Assembly: GCA_031472005.1 (NCBI GenBank)
Contig: PZJY01000005.1
Location: forward strand, 930,001 to 994,000
Source of the DNA: Tetracladium setigerum
Taxonomy: Eukaryota; Ascomycota; Leotiomycetes; Helotiales
DNA length: 64,000 bases
Direction of reading: 5' to 3'
The translations under genes and the position numbers were made by a program. Shown here in pieces: positions 34,720 through 45,280 of this stretch. Under the pieces are notes generated by a model, which saw nothing but the letters and a program-made list of their open reading frames with translations, searched no databases and was not told where the DNA came from. Each line of letters starts with the position of its first letter. The first letter of the stretch is position 1.

Positions 34720-35826
34720 ATGGCCCAACCAAGAATCTCCAGTCTTGCAGCCCTCGTCGACCTCCTCTCTCAGCCAATCATGCCCGTCATTGTCTCCCTC
34801 GACTTCGAGGCTACTCAGAAAATCTGCAGTGGTTTCAAGTCAGACAGTACGTATACTCTCATCTTCAATTTTCTCGGAACGTTACTAATTCATCAAAGAC
34901 ACCCAAGTAGGACTTGCACTCCTCAAAACGGCATCGATAGATACCTCCATTACATCGACAGCTCAGTTCAGCAGCTTCAACTTCGTCACGGGCCACGACA
35001 ACTACTACTTCGACAAGAGTACTTGTCCGCTCTGGGTAGCAGCGAGCACATCCATCACTCCAACATGCTCGACAGAATCCACAGTACCATTGACAACTTC
35101 ACCACCTTGAGAAGCTCCAGACGCCCTACAATTCTCCTTGGACACGGCGTCCACAACGAGATCAGAGTCCTCAAAGCTCTCGGATTCGACTTCAGCAAGA
35201 TCGACTTCATCATCGACACACACACACTTGCCAGAGAAAGCGGACAATTCCGTGGCCTCAAACTCGAACAAATCATGCAACAACTTGGACAACACTGCCC
35301 TACCAGCGCTTTCCACACCGCCGTCAATGATGCCGTCTTCACTCTCCAAGCGCTACTGTTGATGGTTCACCAATTCTCGCTTCGTCCGAACGTCAACCTC
35401 AATATGGATCTTGTCACCAAGATCAGCCATGTCGCCCAAACCTCTTTCAATTCGGAGCATCTCCATGCGACAAGCTCAAGCCCAAGTCCAATCTCGAGCC
35501 CGAAGTCGAGATACTCTGTTCCTGTCAAACAGCAGTATCAGCAACAACCTCACCGTCACCAGGACTCTTCTCAACAACAGTACAACTGGCAACAGTTGGA
35601 ATACGTCGACGAGCTGCAAATACCTGTCCCTCAACATCAGCACCACCACCAGTACTCTTCCCAACCACAGTACAATTGGCAACAACTCGAATACGCCCAT
35701 GAGCTGCAACTGGCGGGCCTTCAACAACAACACGAGGCAGAAGCGATCAATGCCGCCGCTCGGGAACAGTACTCTCAACAGCTTCATCGTCAACATCGAC
35801 AGCAACGAGAAGCATCAGCCTGCTAG
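34720..35826 (+). CDS. Gfd2/YDR514C-like RNase H-fold protein with Gln/His-rich tail, one-base frame break
   Basis: Exons 34720-34846 and 34899-35826. The core has VIVSLDFEAT, TQVGLALLKTA, FSSFNFVTGHDNYYF, then TILLGHGVHNEIRVLKALGF, DFIIDTHTLARE and SAFHTAVNDAVFTLQALLLM. The acidic positions (D-E in DFEAT, the GHGVHNE segment, ND in AVNDAVFTL) follow the DEDD-type exonuclease layout seen in the fungal Gfd2 family, whose function is poorly known. Between FDKSTCPLW and GSSEHIHH the frame needs one more base in the GGG 35034-35036; the product is then 351 aa. The C-terminal 90 residues are Gln/His-rich with a duplicated block (YNWQQLEYVDELQI and YNWQQLEYAHELQL), likely disordered. Confidence 0.75.
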   Translation: MAQPRISSLAALVDLLSQPIMPVIVSLDFEATQKICSGFKSDSTYTLIFNFLGTLLIHQRHPSRTCTPQNGIDRYLHYIDSSVQQLQLRHGPRQLLLRQEYLSALGSSEHIHHSNMLDRIHSTIDNFTTLRSSRRPTILLGHGVHNEIRVLKALGFDFSKIDFIIDTHTLARESGQFRGLKLEQIMQQLGQHCPTSAFHTAVNDAVFTLQALLLMVHQFSLRPNVNLNMDLVTKISHVAQTSFNSEHLHATSSSPSPISSPKSRYSVPVKQQYQQQPHRHQDSSQQQYNWQQLEYVDELQIPVPQHQHHHQYSSQPQYNWQQLEYAHELQLAGLQQQHEAEAINAAAREQYSQQLHRQHRQQREASAC

Positions 35827-36812
35827 GTGTCGTCACCAACAACCATCAAGCACCCCACACCGATTTCTTCATTTTATTTGGGGGTCCATCTCTTTCGAAA
35901 TCCTGTTTTTCTAATCTTTTTTTGTTGACCTGCTTTTTGTATAATTGGAGTGAAGCTTTTGGAACGTTTCGGAATTTGGAAAACACTGTTGACAGAACTT
36001 TTGTAATGAATAGTACTTGCTAGGCAGGGCAGTACAGAGCAGGTCAAGCTTTCCTATGCAAAAATAGGTTTTAATGCGACTTTGCGTGGACGACATCAAA
36101 CATCCTCAATTGTGTTTGACTTTAGATGAGATACCCCAATGAGAAAAACTTGGATTCAAACTTCAAAGTGCTACTTATTTTTCGACAGTGAATTGTGACC
36201 GTTACTCGATATTTGCGCGCAAGCCCCCTCCATGATGTCCATATTCCAACCGAATCATCTCAAAATCTCATTGAAACCTCTGATCAAATCCAATGTCAGA
36301 AATAAGTTCTATCATAGTTGTAACTTTACCTTAAAAAGTGCATGGAAGCCCCCTTCTATGATAGATCACTTAGATCAACTCTCTTCCTTGTGAATGGATT
36401 TTTTGGTTGATTTTTTATTTCTCTTTCCCCCTTCATTTGCCTTGATGTGTCTTGGTTTGACTGGAGTGATGAGCCCAACTTACGTAATATTTTCTTCATA
36501 TAGTCATATTTCCGTCCCTACGTTTTTTTATGTCGCATAGGCACCTATTTATTCCATAACACTCCCAAAATTTTGACTCTTCGGTCCCATCTGCATCGAT
36601 AAAATTTAGAGAGCATGAACGGGCCAGCACCTGTCACGTGCAAAAAAAATTCCCCGGCTTGGCTGCGGGGAGATCTTCGAAGCTTAATTGACCAGCTGGT
36701 TGAAACGGGGACGAGTCTGTGAAACCACAACAGCATTCGCCCAACATGATCTCCCACAAAACAATTGTGTACCTACCTTCTTGACCATTGCTCCAATGCG
36801 TACTCTGTCAAG
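35827..36812. other. Intergenic; upstream region of the PHO-type acid phosphatase
   Basis: No supported ORF. One CACGTG box is listed separately. The sequence just before the start codon is ordinary. Confidence 0.45.
36635..36640. promoter_or_regulatory. CACGTG E-box upstream of the PHO-type acid phosphatase
   Basis: About 175 bp before the start at 36813, in the context GTCACGTGCA. It lacks the GG flank seen at the other two phosphate genes, so it is a weaker candidate. Confidence 0.35.
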
Positions 36813-38174
36813 ATGCGCCATCTGCTATGCTTTGCAGGCGCCATAGCAGTTGCAACGGCCACATATGTTCCTGGACGAGCATTCGACCGGTTCATCACGA
36901 TATGGCTGGAGAACCAGGTACACAAAAAGCCCATTGTCAAATCTTGATCGGAACTGACGATTCGAGCAGGACTTTACTAAAGTCGAGACCAATTCCCATA
37001 TGAAAGACCTCAAAAAGGAAGGCATCATCCTTACAGAATACTATGGTCTTACCCATCCCAGCCAACCGAATTATCTGGCATCTGTTGCGGGAGATTACTT
37101 TGGACTCGATCATGATGGATGGGTAGATGTACCCCATAATGTCTCAACTGTTGTAGATCTACTAGAAACAAGGAATATCGCGTGGGGAGGCTATTTCGAG
37201 GGGCTGCCGGGCCAGGGTATATGGGAGAAGGCAGTACAGCTGTTGACGGGAGGGGGTGGACTATGTTCGGAAACACAAGTGAGTGAAACCCAATATATTC
37301 TCGAATTGCGGTCTAACAATTGCAGTCCATTTGTTTCCTTCAAATCAATCAATCGCAATGGTACGCGTTTGGCGAATCTCCGGAGCTTTGTGGAGTTTGA
37401 TAGAGCTGTCAAGGCGAATGACCTCCCTCAGTATATGCACTTGTCTCCAGATATGATGAATGATGGACATAACACAAGTTTGGATTTTGCTACAGCTTGG
37501 ACACATCACTTTTTAGAACCTCTCCTCCAGAATAAGGACTTCATGGAGAGAACCCTTATCCTCCTGACCTACGACGAAAGCGAAACCTTCGAGCGACCGA
37601 ATCGAATTGTGTCACTCCTCCTTGGTGGCGCCATCCCAAGGATCTAAAAGGCACGAAAGATAACACCTTCTACACCCATTATTCCATCCTATCGACTATA
37701 GAAGACAACTGGGATCTCCCGAATCTCGGTCGCTACGACGTCGGCGCAAACGTCTTTGATTTAGTCGCACAACAAACAGGCTATACCAATTCACCACCCC
37801 AAAATCTTAAATCAGTCAACAACTCCCTTTCATACCCTGGTTACCTCAACAGTGATCCGACGAAACATCGCGACCTCCCACCAATCAACATACAGCTGAT
37901 TGGCGCGGGTGGCAAGGGGGTGATTGAGAGCGCGAAGTACATCTGGAAAATGGTGGCAAACCAAGACACACCTTATGATGGAAGTGGGAGGATCTATGAT
38001 GGTGGAAATGGAATTGATAATTCAAATCAACCGGTCTACAAAGCGCAAGCTCCTGGACCGGTGTTTACTGAGCGCAGCGCGGCGGAGAGTGCAGCTATTC
38101 AATTGAAGAGGCAGGTGGTGCACTATGCCGCTATTGTGATTGGGTGTTTAGCTATTGTGGCGCATTGTTTATGA
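36813..38174 (+). CDS. Secreted acid phosphatase of the fungal PHOa/phosphoesterase family, three frame breaks in G/C runs
   Basis: Exons 36813-36917, 36970-37278 and 37326-38174. A signal peptide (MRHLLCFAGAIAVATATYVP) is followed by FDRFITIWLENQDFTKV, TEYYGLTHPSQPNYLASVAG, HNVSTVVDLLETRNIAWGGY, MHLSPDMMNDGHNTSLDFAT, LLTYDESETFERPNRI and NTFYTHYSILSTIEDNW. These are the metal-binding and active-site blocks of the family (E-N-Q, H-P-S-x-P-N, D-M-x-x-D-G-H, D-E, H-Y-S). Conserved residues appear in successive frames: LPGPGYMG needs a base in GGG 37209-37211, DYVRKHNPFVSF a base in GGGGG 37252-37256, and PKDLKGTKDNTFY a base in CCC 37635-37637. With all three the length is 421 aa. The hydrophobic tail (YAAIVIGCLAIVAHCL) suggests a GPI anchor. 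Either an assembly fault or a recent pseudogene. Confidence 0.85.
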
Positions 38175-39095
38175 TGTATGAGATATACGAGTTGAGTATT
38201 GAGAAAATGAGAGAGGCACTTAGTTGGATTTGGATATGGATGTAGGAGTACGGAGTGGGTTGATGTGGTTTCACTGGATCACCAAAATAATAATTGCAGA
38301 TGCTAAAAGTGTTCCGTGTGATGTTGTAACGTCTGTCTCTGCGTAACGGAAAACCCTTTGTGCCGGAAAAAATAATAGATACTTTAACTTTAAGTATCTC
38401 GGAATCTTCGCACGCTATACTTTAAGGATACTCTTAAGTACCCTTACCTCTTACTATTATTAATATTCTCGTCCTCTCGCGTAATCTCTAGAGAGTCTTT
38501 ATAAATTAGGCAATAGAGATCCTTTCTTACAACTATATTATTAAGCTAATATAACTATTATTACTTATTAAAAAAGTTATATCTAAGTATAAAAGTCTTA
38601 ACTTTTAATAGTATATTTGTCACACGTAATAGCACCTGTCGAGCTTTGAATGTAGTGTTTGAGAGTGAGTTGTAAAGGTGTAAATTGTATAATGCTTGCA
38701 CCAGCGCACTGAACGTATATATAGAGTGCGTGTCCCTCTTTTTCTGAGGTGGGACAAGAGTACCAGCCACTCTACCTCGCCACATCAAGTAGATGGTCAC
38801 ATGATCAGGCTGTTTTGTGACAATATTCTTATTTATCTTATAGCTATTATAAAGAATAGATTTATACCAGATCACCTGACGGATCGGTACCTCGGATTAG
38901 AGTTAGTAACCCTTTTGGACTAGTGTGAACAGCCCCACACATCCCTTAATCCTCACATGTCAAGTCGATGACACGTCACTAAAGCTCAGCCTCATTCTTC
39001 CAACCGGGCACTTGAGACCCTCATTCCTTAGACACTGTTATCAACAACGGGCGAAGTCTTCTTGTACTAGTCAGCTGCTTTCTTGTTTTAACACC
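38175..39095. other. AT-rich tract and NLR upstream region
   Basis: The stretch 38370-38640 is strongly AT/TA-rich with stops in all frames, a RIP-like relic of unknown origin. The right part holds copy 1 of the direct repeat bracketing the NLR. Confidence 0.5.
38889..38950. repeat. Direct repeat bracketing the NLR gene, left copy
   Basis: Contains AGAGTTAGTAACCCTTTTGG followed by ACT.GTGTGAACAGCCC.ACACAT. It lies about 150 bp before the NLR start. The right copy is at 42006-42070. Confidence 0.75.
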
Positions 39096-41970
39096 ATGGC
39101 TGAAGCAATCGCTGTGGTTGCAATTGTATCTAGTATCGTCCAGCTCGTGGCCTTTACCTCGAAAGTCGTCAGCCGCCTCCACGAATTTCAATCCGACACA
39201 AGTGAAATCCCAAAGTCATTAGGTCAACTGAAAGCGGAGCTCCCTATGTTAGAGCATTCCCTTAGTCAGATTAAACTTGCCATTGATCGCTCTATCTTGC
39301 CCAAAGATTGTGTACCGACGCTTCTACCGGTCATCAGCGGAGTCGATGAATCGCTTCGAGAGATAGACTCGATACTGGCCAAAACTCTGCCGAAACAGGG
39401 TGATGGACGTGCTAGGAAAGCTGTCAAGTCCGTAGGTAGTATTTGGAATGACGGAAATATTGAGAGGATCAGGAGCACTTTGCGAAGTTATATGGGAACA
39501 CTGACTTTCTATTTCATTGCAACATCCTCGACATTGCAACCACTCACTGGTAAGATTCCCGAAAGGATAGAGAGTTCAATAACTATAACTCCGCAGACAC
39601 AAAACTTGTGAAGATTCGCCAATGGTTGTCAGCCCCGGATCCTTCTATCAACTACCAGAAAGCTCTGGGCCTGCGTCAACATAACACCGGTCGATGGTTG
39701 TGTGAAAGCGATGTGTTCAAAGCGTGGAAAGTTGATGCTTCTACCGTTTGGTTACACGGTATTCCCGGATGTGGAAAGACCATTCTCAGTTCGACCTTGC
39801 TTGAAAACGTCCTAGAGTATTGTGCGGGTGATCCTGGGAAGGCAGTCGCGTACTTCTATTTCGATTTCAACGATTTGGCAAAGCAGGATCCTAGCTTGAT
39901 GATTCGATCGTTAATCTCTCAATTATCGCAGCAATGTGTCAAGATGTCCTCCAGCCTCGATGCGCTTTTCGCATCCTGTGACAACGGCCAGAGGCCACCA
40001 TCGCCGGACTCGCTTCTCAATGCTCTTCAAGGTTTACTGCAGGAATTTCCACACGCGTACATTATCCTAGATGCATTGGATGAATGTGGTAGTCGCAAGC
40101 AATTGATGAATATTCTCAAGAAGTTGTCTGTGGGTCAAATGACAGGACTACATCTTCTGTATACAAGCCGTAGAGAGAGAGATATTGAGGCCACTTTATG
40201 CCGCATCTTGGACAGCAGTAATGTTCTATGCATTCAAACAGAAGCTGTTGACCATGACATAGAGTCTTATGTACGCCAGCGACTTTCTGATGATGGCTGC
40301 TTACAAAAGTGGCGGGATGATGGTATAATTCGACAGAAAATAGAAAGCGCCTTACTTTCAGGAGCTCATGGAATGTATGCTCCCCTGATACAGTTGTTAC
40401 GTAGCCAGACTTACAGAAATAGGTTCAGATGGGCTGTATGTCAACTGGATAGCCTCGAGTCATGTCGCAATAAGAAGCAACTTATTAAGGCCCTCGAGAG
40501 TCTTCCAGCAGATCTAGACGAGACGTATAATCGAATTCTTCTCTCAATCAGGAGAGATGATATTATATATGCGATCCAAATTCTGCGATGGCTTGTCTTC
40601 TCGCCAAGGCCGCTGCTACTTACAGAAGTCGCTGAGATTGCTGCCCTTGACGCCAATCGCTATCCAGCATTCGACCGCGACGAGGTTCTTGAAGATCCTT
40701 TAGATGTCCTAAGTATTTGCTCCAGCTTAGTCACAGTGGTTGATACTAGCAATGCAAAAAACGATGGATCAGAGTATGTCTTGGACGGACGTGTTGTCAT
40801 TTTGGCGCATTATTCTGTGAAGGAGTATCTAATCTCGGAGCGCATTTTCGATAGCCAAGCAGCTTCATTTTACTTGAACCCTTTGCTATGCCATCAGACG
40901 ATCGCTAAGTGTTGTCTTCACTATTTGCTACAGTTTAAGGGATCAGATGCTTCGACTGAAGAAAGTATGACTACCTTTGCAATGGCAAAGTATTCCGCGC
41001 AGCAATGGCTGACTCATGTGATATCTGGTGGGGAACGAGATGTGGAAATGGTTGCTTTGATAACCAGCTTACTAGATTCTACCAATCAAGCGTACTTGAC
41101 ATGGATACGGATCTATGATCCAGACAACGCATGGCGAGGATCAGATTTTCGACGCACCTTGTCAGAAGTTCCAGCACCACTCTATTACGCATGTTATGCC
41201 GGCTTACTCGAGGTTGTGCAGTACTTGGTCGACAAAGGCGCTGAGGTCAATGCAGACAGGGGCGACGATAGTAATGCACTACAGGCAGCTTCAAGGCGGG
41301 GTCACCTCGAGATTGTGCAGTACTTAATCGATAAAGGCGCCGAGGTCAATGCAGCTAGCGGACGCTATGGCAATGCATTGCAGGCAGCTTCAAGAGGGGG
41401 TCAACTCGAGATTGTGCAGTACTTAATCGATAAAGGCGCCGAGGTCAATGCAGCTGGCGGATACTATAGCAACGCACTGCAAGCAGCTTCAACGGGGGGT
41501 CACCTCGAGGTTGTGCAGTGCTTGGTCGACAAAGGCGCCGGGGTCAATGCAGATAGCGGTTACTTTAGCAATGCACTGCAAGCAGCTTCAACGGGGGTCA
41601 CCTCGAGATTGTACAGTACTTGGTCGACAAAGGCGCCGAGATCAATGTAGCTAGCGGACGCTATGGCAACGCATTGCAGGCAGCTTCAATAGGGGGTCAC
41701 CTCGAGATTGTACAGTACTTGGTCGACAAAGGTGCCGAGGTCAATGCAGCTAGTGGACGCTATGGCAATGCATTGCAAGCAGCTTCAATAAGGGGCAACC
41801 TCGAGATTGTGCAGTACCTAGTCGATAAAGGCGCTAAGGTGAACGCAGCCAGCGGACGCTATGGTAATGCACTGCAAGTAGCTTCAGAAAAGGGTCACCT
41901 CGAGATTGTGCAGTACTTAGTCGATATAGGCGCCGAGGTCAATAAGATAGATACGGACAATAATACTTAG
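39096..41970 (+). CDS. Fungal NLR (STAND) protein: SesA-like domain, NACHT, ankyrin repeats; one-base frame break
   Basis: Exons 39096-39549, 39597-40374 and 40423-41970. Such proteins sense non-self or damage and trigger incompatibility or cell death in the fungus. Seen: the N-terminal helical domain MAEAIAVVAIVSSIVQLVAF of SesA/fungal-STAND type; NACHT with P-loop GIPGCGKTILSS (about residues 206-217) and Walker B YIILDALDECG (about 306-316); a winged-helix-like region with ALESLPADLDETYNRILLSI and ILAHYSVKEYLIS; then eight ankyrin repeats with consensus GGHLEIVQYLVDKGAEVNAA, each exactly 99 bp. The fifth unit is 98 bp: AACGGGGGTC (G run 41593-41597) where the unit before has one more G, which shifts the frame. 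With that base the length is 926 aa. If the deletion is real, the protein would end after four repeats. Confidence 0.88.
41180..41945 (+). repeat. Eight near-identical 99-bp tandem ankyrin units
   Basis: Counted by the CTCGAG anchor at 41207, 41306, 41405, 41504, 41602, 41701, 41800 and 41899. All steps are 99 bp except one of 98. The units are very alike at the DNA level, including silent positions. Confidence 0.9.
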
Positions 41971-43032
41971 TGAATACTGGGAACAGGTATACGCACTCTA
42001 AGTCGACCTCGGATGAGAGTTAGTAACCCTTTTGGACTTGTGTAAAACAGCCCGACACATTGCTTAGTCTTTACGACATACCTCCCTAATCACTTACCCG
42101 ATAATGCTGCCCTAGTGAATACTACAGTATTAGTCGTCGACAAGGTATTCCAGTCTACCAACCTCGCCAGTGTGAGGTCGCTTAAAGCACGGAACTAATT
42201 TTGGTATTTACAAATTTTCAAAGATTTGAGCGTCTGTTAATATTTCGTATCTTTATTGTAATGACTTTTAATTCATAAACCTTGGATCAGAGAGCTTGCG
42301 GAGAGAAATCAGCATTATGGAATATATGCTAGATCAAATTTCGAGAAGCTGTGGCGGGGTTCAAACTCCTGCTGGCCAAAGATGTACCAGTTTTATCGCA
42401 ACAATCAAAACCGTACAGTTATTGATTAAACTTCTTGAGCTAATCAGTTTGCAATTTGTATTTGGTATATCGTGTCATAGTTGTAATTTTTTCCGACATA
42501 TTTGGGTCTTCCTATAACCCTGTTGGTAAATTATTCTCAATTTGACCTAATGCTAGAACCCGTTCGCATGGAAATACTCATCATTAAGAAATTGGTTTCC
42601 AGTAACAAAATCATGTTGATGCGCTCTTTGATATGCTTTCTTTAGATAAATTCTAAGCACCTATTTCTATTTCTCGGTTCGCGCCAATATCACGTGAGAA
42701 AGTAAACAATACCTGCCAGACTTGACAAAGATGCCAGAGAAGAACACAAAAACAAGACGTAACACACCTTCATCATCCTCCAGAATAAGCTTTTTGGTTT
42801 GGTGGTTTTGGCATTGATGTTAATACAGTGTATCATATAAATTTCATAATCCTGGCGTTCTCCCCAACTAACCACCCTGAAGTTCGAGCATGTCTCCGTC
42901 GTCAACAAATTGACAACCAAACAAAAGAAACCTCCTATCGTCGCTATCGACCAATCTCCTGAAAATCACATACTGAATCCTCCAATTCTTACATTTACCC
43001 AAACATTGTTGATGGCAGAGGCACTTTCGCAC
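41971..43032. other. Intergenic, AT-rich
   Basis: It holds the right copy of the direct repeat and then AT-rich sequence with no supported ORF. A CACGTG lies at 42691-42696 but not in an obvious promoter position. Confidence 0.45.
42006..42070. repeat. Direct repeat bracketing the NLR gene, right copy
   Basis: Shares CCTCGGAT, AGAGTTAGTAACCCTTTTGG, ACTTGTGTAAAACAGCCC and GACACAT with 38889-38950. It begins about 35 bp after the NLR stop, so the repeat pair encloses almost exactly the gene. Confidence 0.75.
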
Positions 43033-45280
43033 CTACTTCCTAGTTCGCCACGTCTCAAATTCGGCCTGCGTCTCGCATTCGCGCGTCATCTCTGACTTAC
43101 CGCCACCATCAGGAACCTGCCCGTAGGAAGAGGAAGAGCTGTAACTCTGTGCCATCCTCGAGGCAAACTGCTTCGCAAACTCGCGATCTTCCTCGGCCTT
43201 CTCTGCCTCTTTCTTGGAGCGAATTTCTTCGGCTGCTTGCTCTGCCTTCAACTTCACTTCCTCGGCCAACTTCTGTACTCTCTGTTGTAGCCTAGCTTTC
43301 TGTCGCTGCGATTCTTGGTTCTCTGCTCCTGGCTTCTTCTCAATCCTTCCGCTGAGAGTTGCTTGCTTTGGAGCCTTGGATAGATTGGATTTCAGCTGTG
43401 GCTTTTTGGTATTGGTCGTCGTCTTGCTGCCACGTCGAGCTCCGGCACCGATCTCAGCATTCCGCTCAATTCGATTATTATCGTATGTAGTTCGCGAGCT
43501 ATTCATCTGTGTAACTGAAGCTTCCTCTTCTCTATCATGCTCTCGGACTGCATAACTTCGATCGTCATGTCGTCCTGAATCCACCCCGAGCAGATCGTCC
43601 TCTGGGTTCGCCAATCTCGCCGTTTGCTCTAGGTTAGCCTTGGCATACCTGGCAACATCTTTCAACTTCGCCATTCTCGTTTGATTCGTAGTTTCTGTGT
43701 ATTTAACAGCTTCCTTTAACTTTGCCTCTGCTGTCTCGTGTCTAGCCCTCTTGCTCTCCCGCTCGGTCGATCTGTTATACTCGGCAGCTTCCCAGGATCT
43801 CTTTATTCTAGATACCTCGCGCCAATCAAGGTCCAATCCCCTATTAGACTGTCTAGAGCGATCGAAGCGACTTTTTTGCGTTCGACTTTCACCACCAGAA
43901 TTTCGCGCCCTCCAAGTATCAGTTTGTAGAGTGCGGTGGTTACTAGGAAGATATGAGCGGGAGGCTGAAGCTGGTTTTCTCGCTGGAGGATCTGGCGTCC
44001 GTCGGGAAATATGGTCTGCGAAGCCACGATCAGGATAGCTAACTTGGTGTAGGGGCGGAGAAGCTCGATAGTAAATCGCGTTCTGTGTTGAATTCCTAGC
44101 TTCAGTACTGCTGGGTGACGAAGGAAAAGAAGGTCGCGGAGGTAGCGGGTGTGACACTCGATTTGAAGCTGATTGACGAACAGAGGGTGGGTTTTGGAGC
44201 GAAATGTGGTTTGAGTATCCGCGATCAGGATAGCTAGCTTTTTTTAGAGGCGAAGAAGCACGATCGTGAATCGGATTAAGTGTTGAATCCGTAAATTCAG
44301 TACTCCTAGGTGACGAAGGAAAAGAAGATCGGGCAGATAACGGAAGTGGTGCTTGAGTTGAAGCTGATTGACGAACAGAGAAGGGTTGTTGGAGTGAAGA
44401 TAGCAACTCGGAGTAATCTGGAACCGTGGCGTGGGCGGATGTCAAACTCCTAGTTTGACTCGCTTGATCTGCTTCTTGGGTGGGAGCGGCACCTCTTTCT
44501 GCTCGTCTTCTTTCTGCTCGTTTTCTTTCTGCTCGCCCTCTTCGTGCTCGTCGCCCTCTTGGTTTGATAGGATCAAGTGAAGACGTGGGTACAAAGTCAG
44601 CTCGCTGTGTGCCTTCAAGCGGCGAAGATTGCTTATGAAAGTCATTTTCCTCACCTTCCAATCTGTCTCGAGTATGAGAGTCAATCGAGAAGCCACTGAC
44701 CACTGACTGATGTCCGAATCGCTGCCGCCGATTTAATGCTCTCGATTTTGGCATTGATTTGTGTGTCGATATCGGCTGGGAGAGTTCTCACAGCCGCCTT
44801 TTTTGTCTGTGAATTGGCTTGTCGGTACTGAGACTCATGAGATGGATTCCAGCTGCTTGAAATTAAGAGTTGACTAATATCATCAAAGTCTTGTGAATCA
44901 GCAACAGAACATCTGACTATGCCTGAATCTTGAGAACTTGGCAACCGTTTGACTGTGACAGAGTCATGATAGAAATTTTTATTCCTGCTGGAGGTTTGCC
45001 TCCGCGGTCCGGTCGGTGGATTGAACGGACGCAGGGCATTGTTTTGAGAAGCAATAGCGACAGGACCTTGGTCACTGCCCTTGCTATTATGCTCTTTCTG
45101 CCTATCATCTCGTCGTAGATGGTGAGATTCATTCTTTATAACCTCAAAGGAATTGGAACGATCTGCTCGAGAGCCTCCTCGCGCGTTCGCTGTTGAGGAC
45201 ATCTCAGCTTGCTGTCTCTTTCTTCCTGCATTTGCCCGGGATGGTTTTTGAGGGTTCTCCTCTGTTGTGTACTTATCCAT
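43033..45280 (-). CDS. Unrecognised Ser/Arg-rich protein with C-terminal coiled coil
   Basis: Proposed exons 45280-44792 and 44721-43033, 725 aa. The 70-nt intron (GTGAGA...GGCAG) joins TKKAA to RFGHQSVVSGF and resolves the overlap of two open frames. No domain is recognised. Seen: a basic low-complexity block GRRARRGRAERKRAERRRAE; a 65-residue internal duplication starting SVRQSAS and ending SYPDRG (about 43990-44390; DNA period 195 bp); a charged heptad-like region QQRVQKLAEEVKLKAEQAAE with EIRSKKEAEKAEEDREFAKQ; and a Ser run SYSSSSSYGQ. It may be a nuclear or scaffold protein. The last 20 codons are uncertain, because a GTAAGT at about 43100 could start another intron. Confidence 0.6.

Noticed and set aside
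42691..42696. CACGTG site between the NLR and the unknown protein
   Set aside because: It lies between two 3' ends, not in a promoter. Single E-boxes are expected by chance at this density.
44681..44754. Frame change in the unknown protein as another homopolymer error
   Set aside because: The required shift has the opposite sign, and a 70-nt GT-AG intron (44722-44791) explains it fully.
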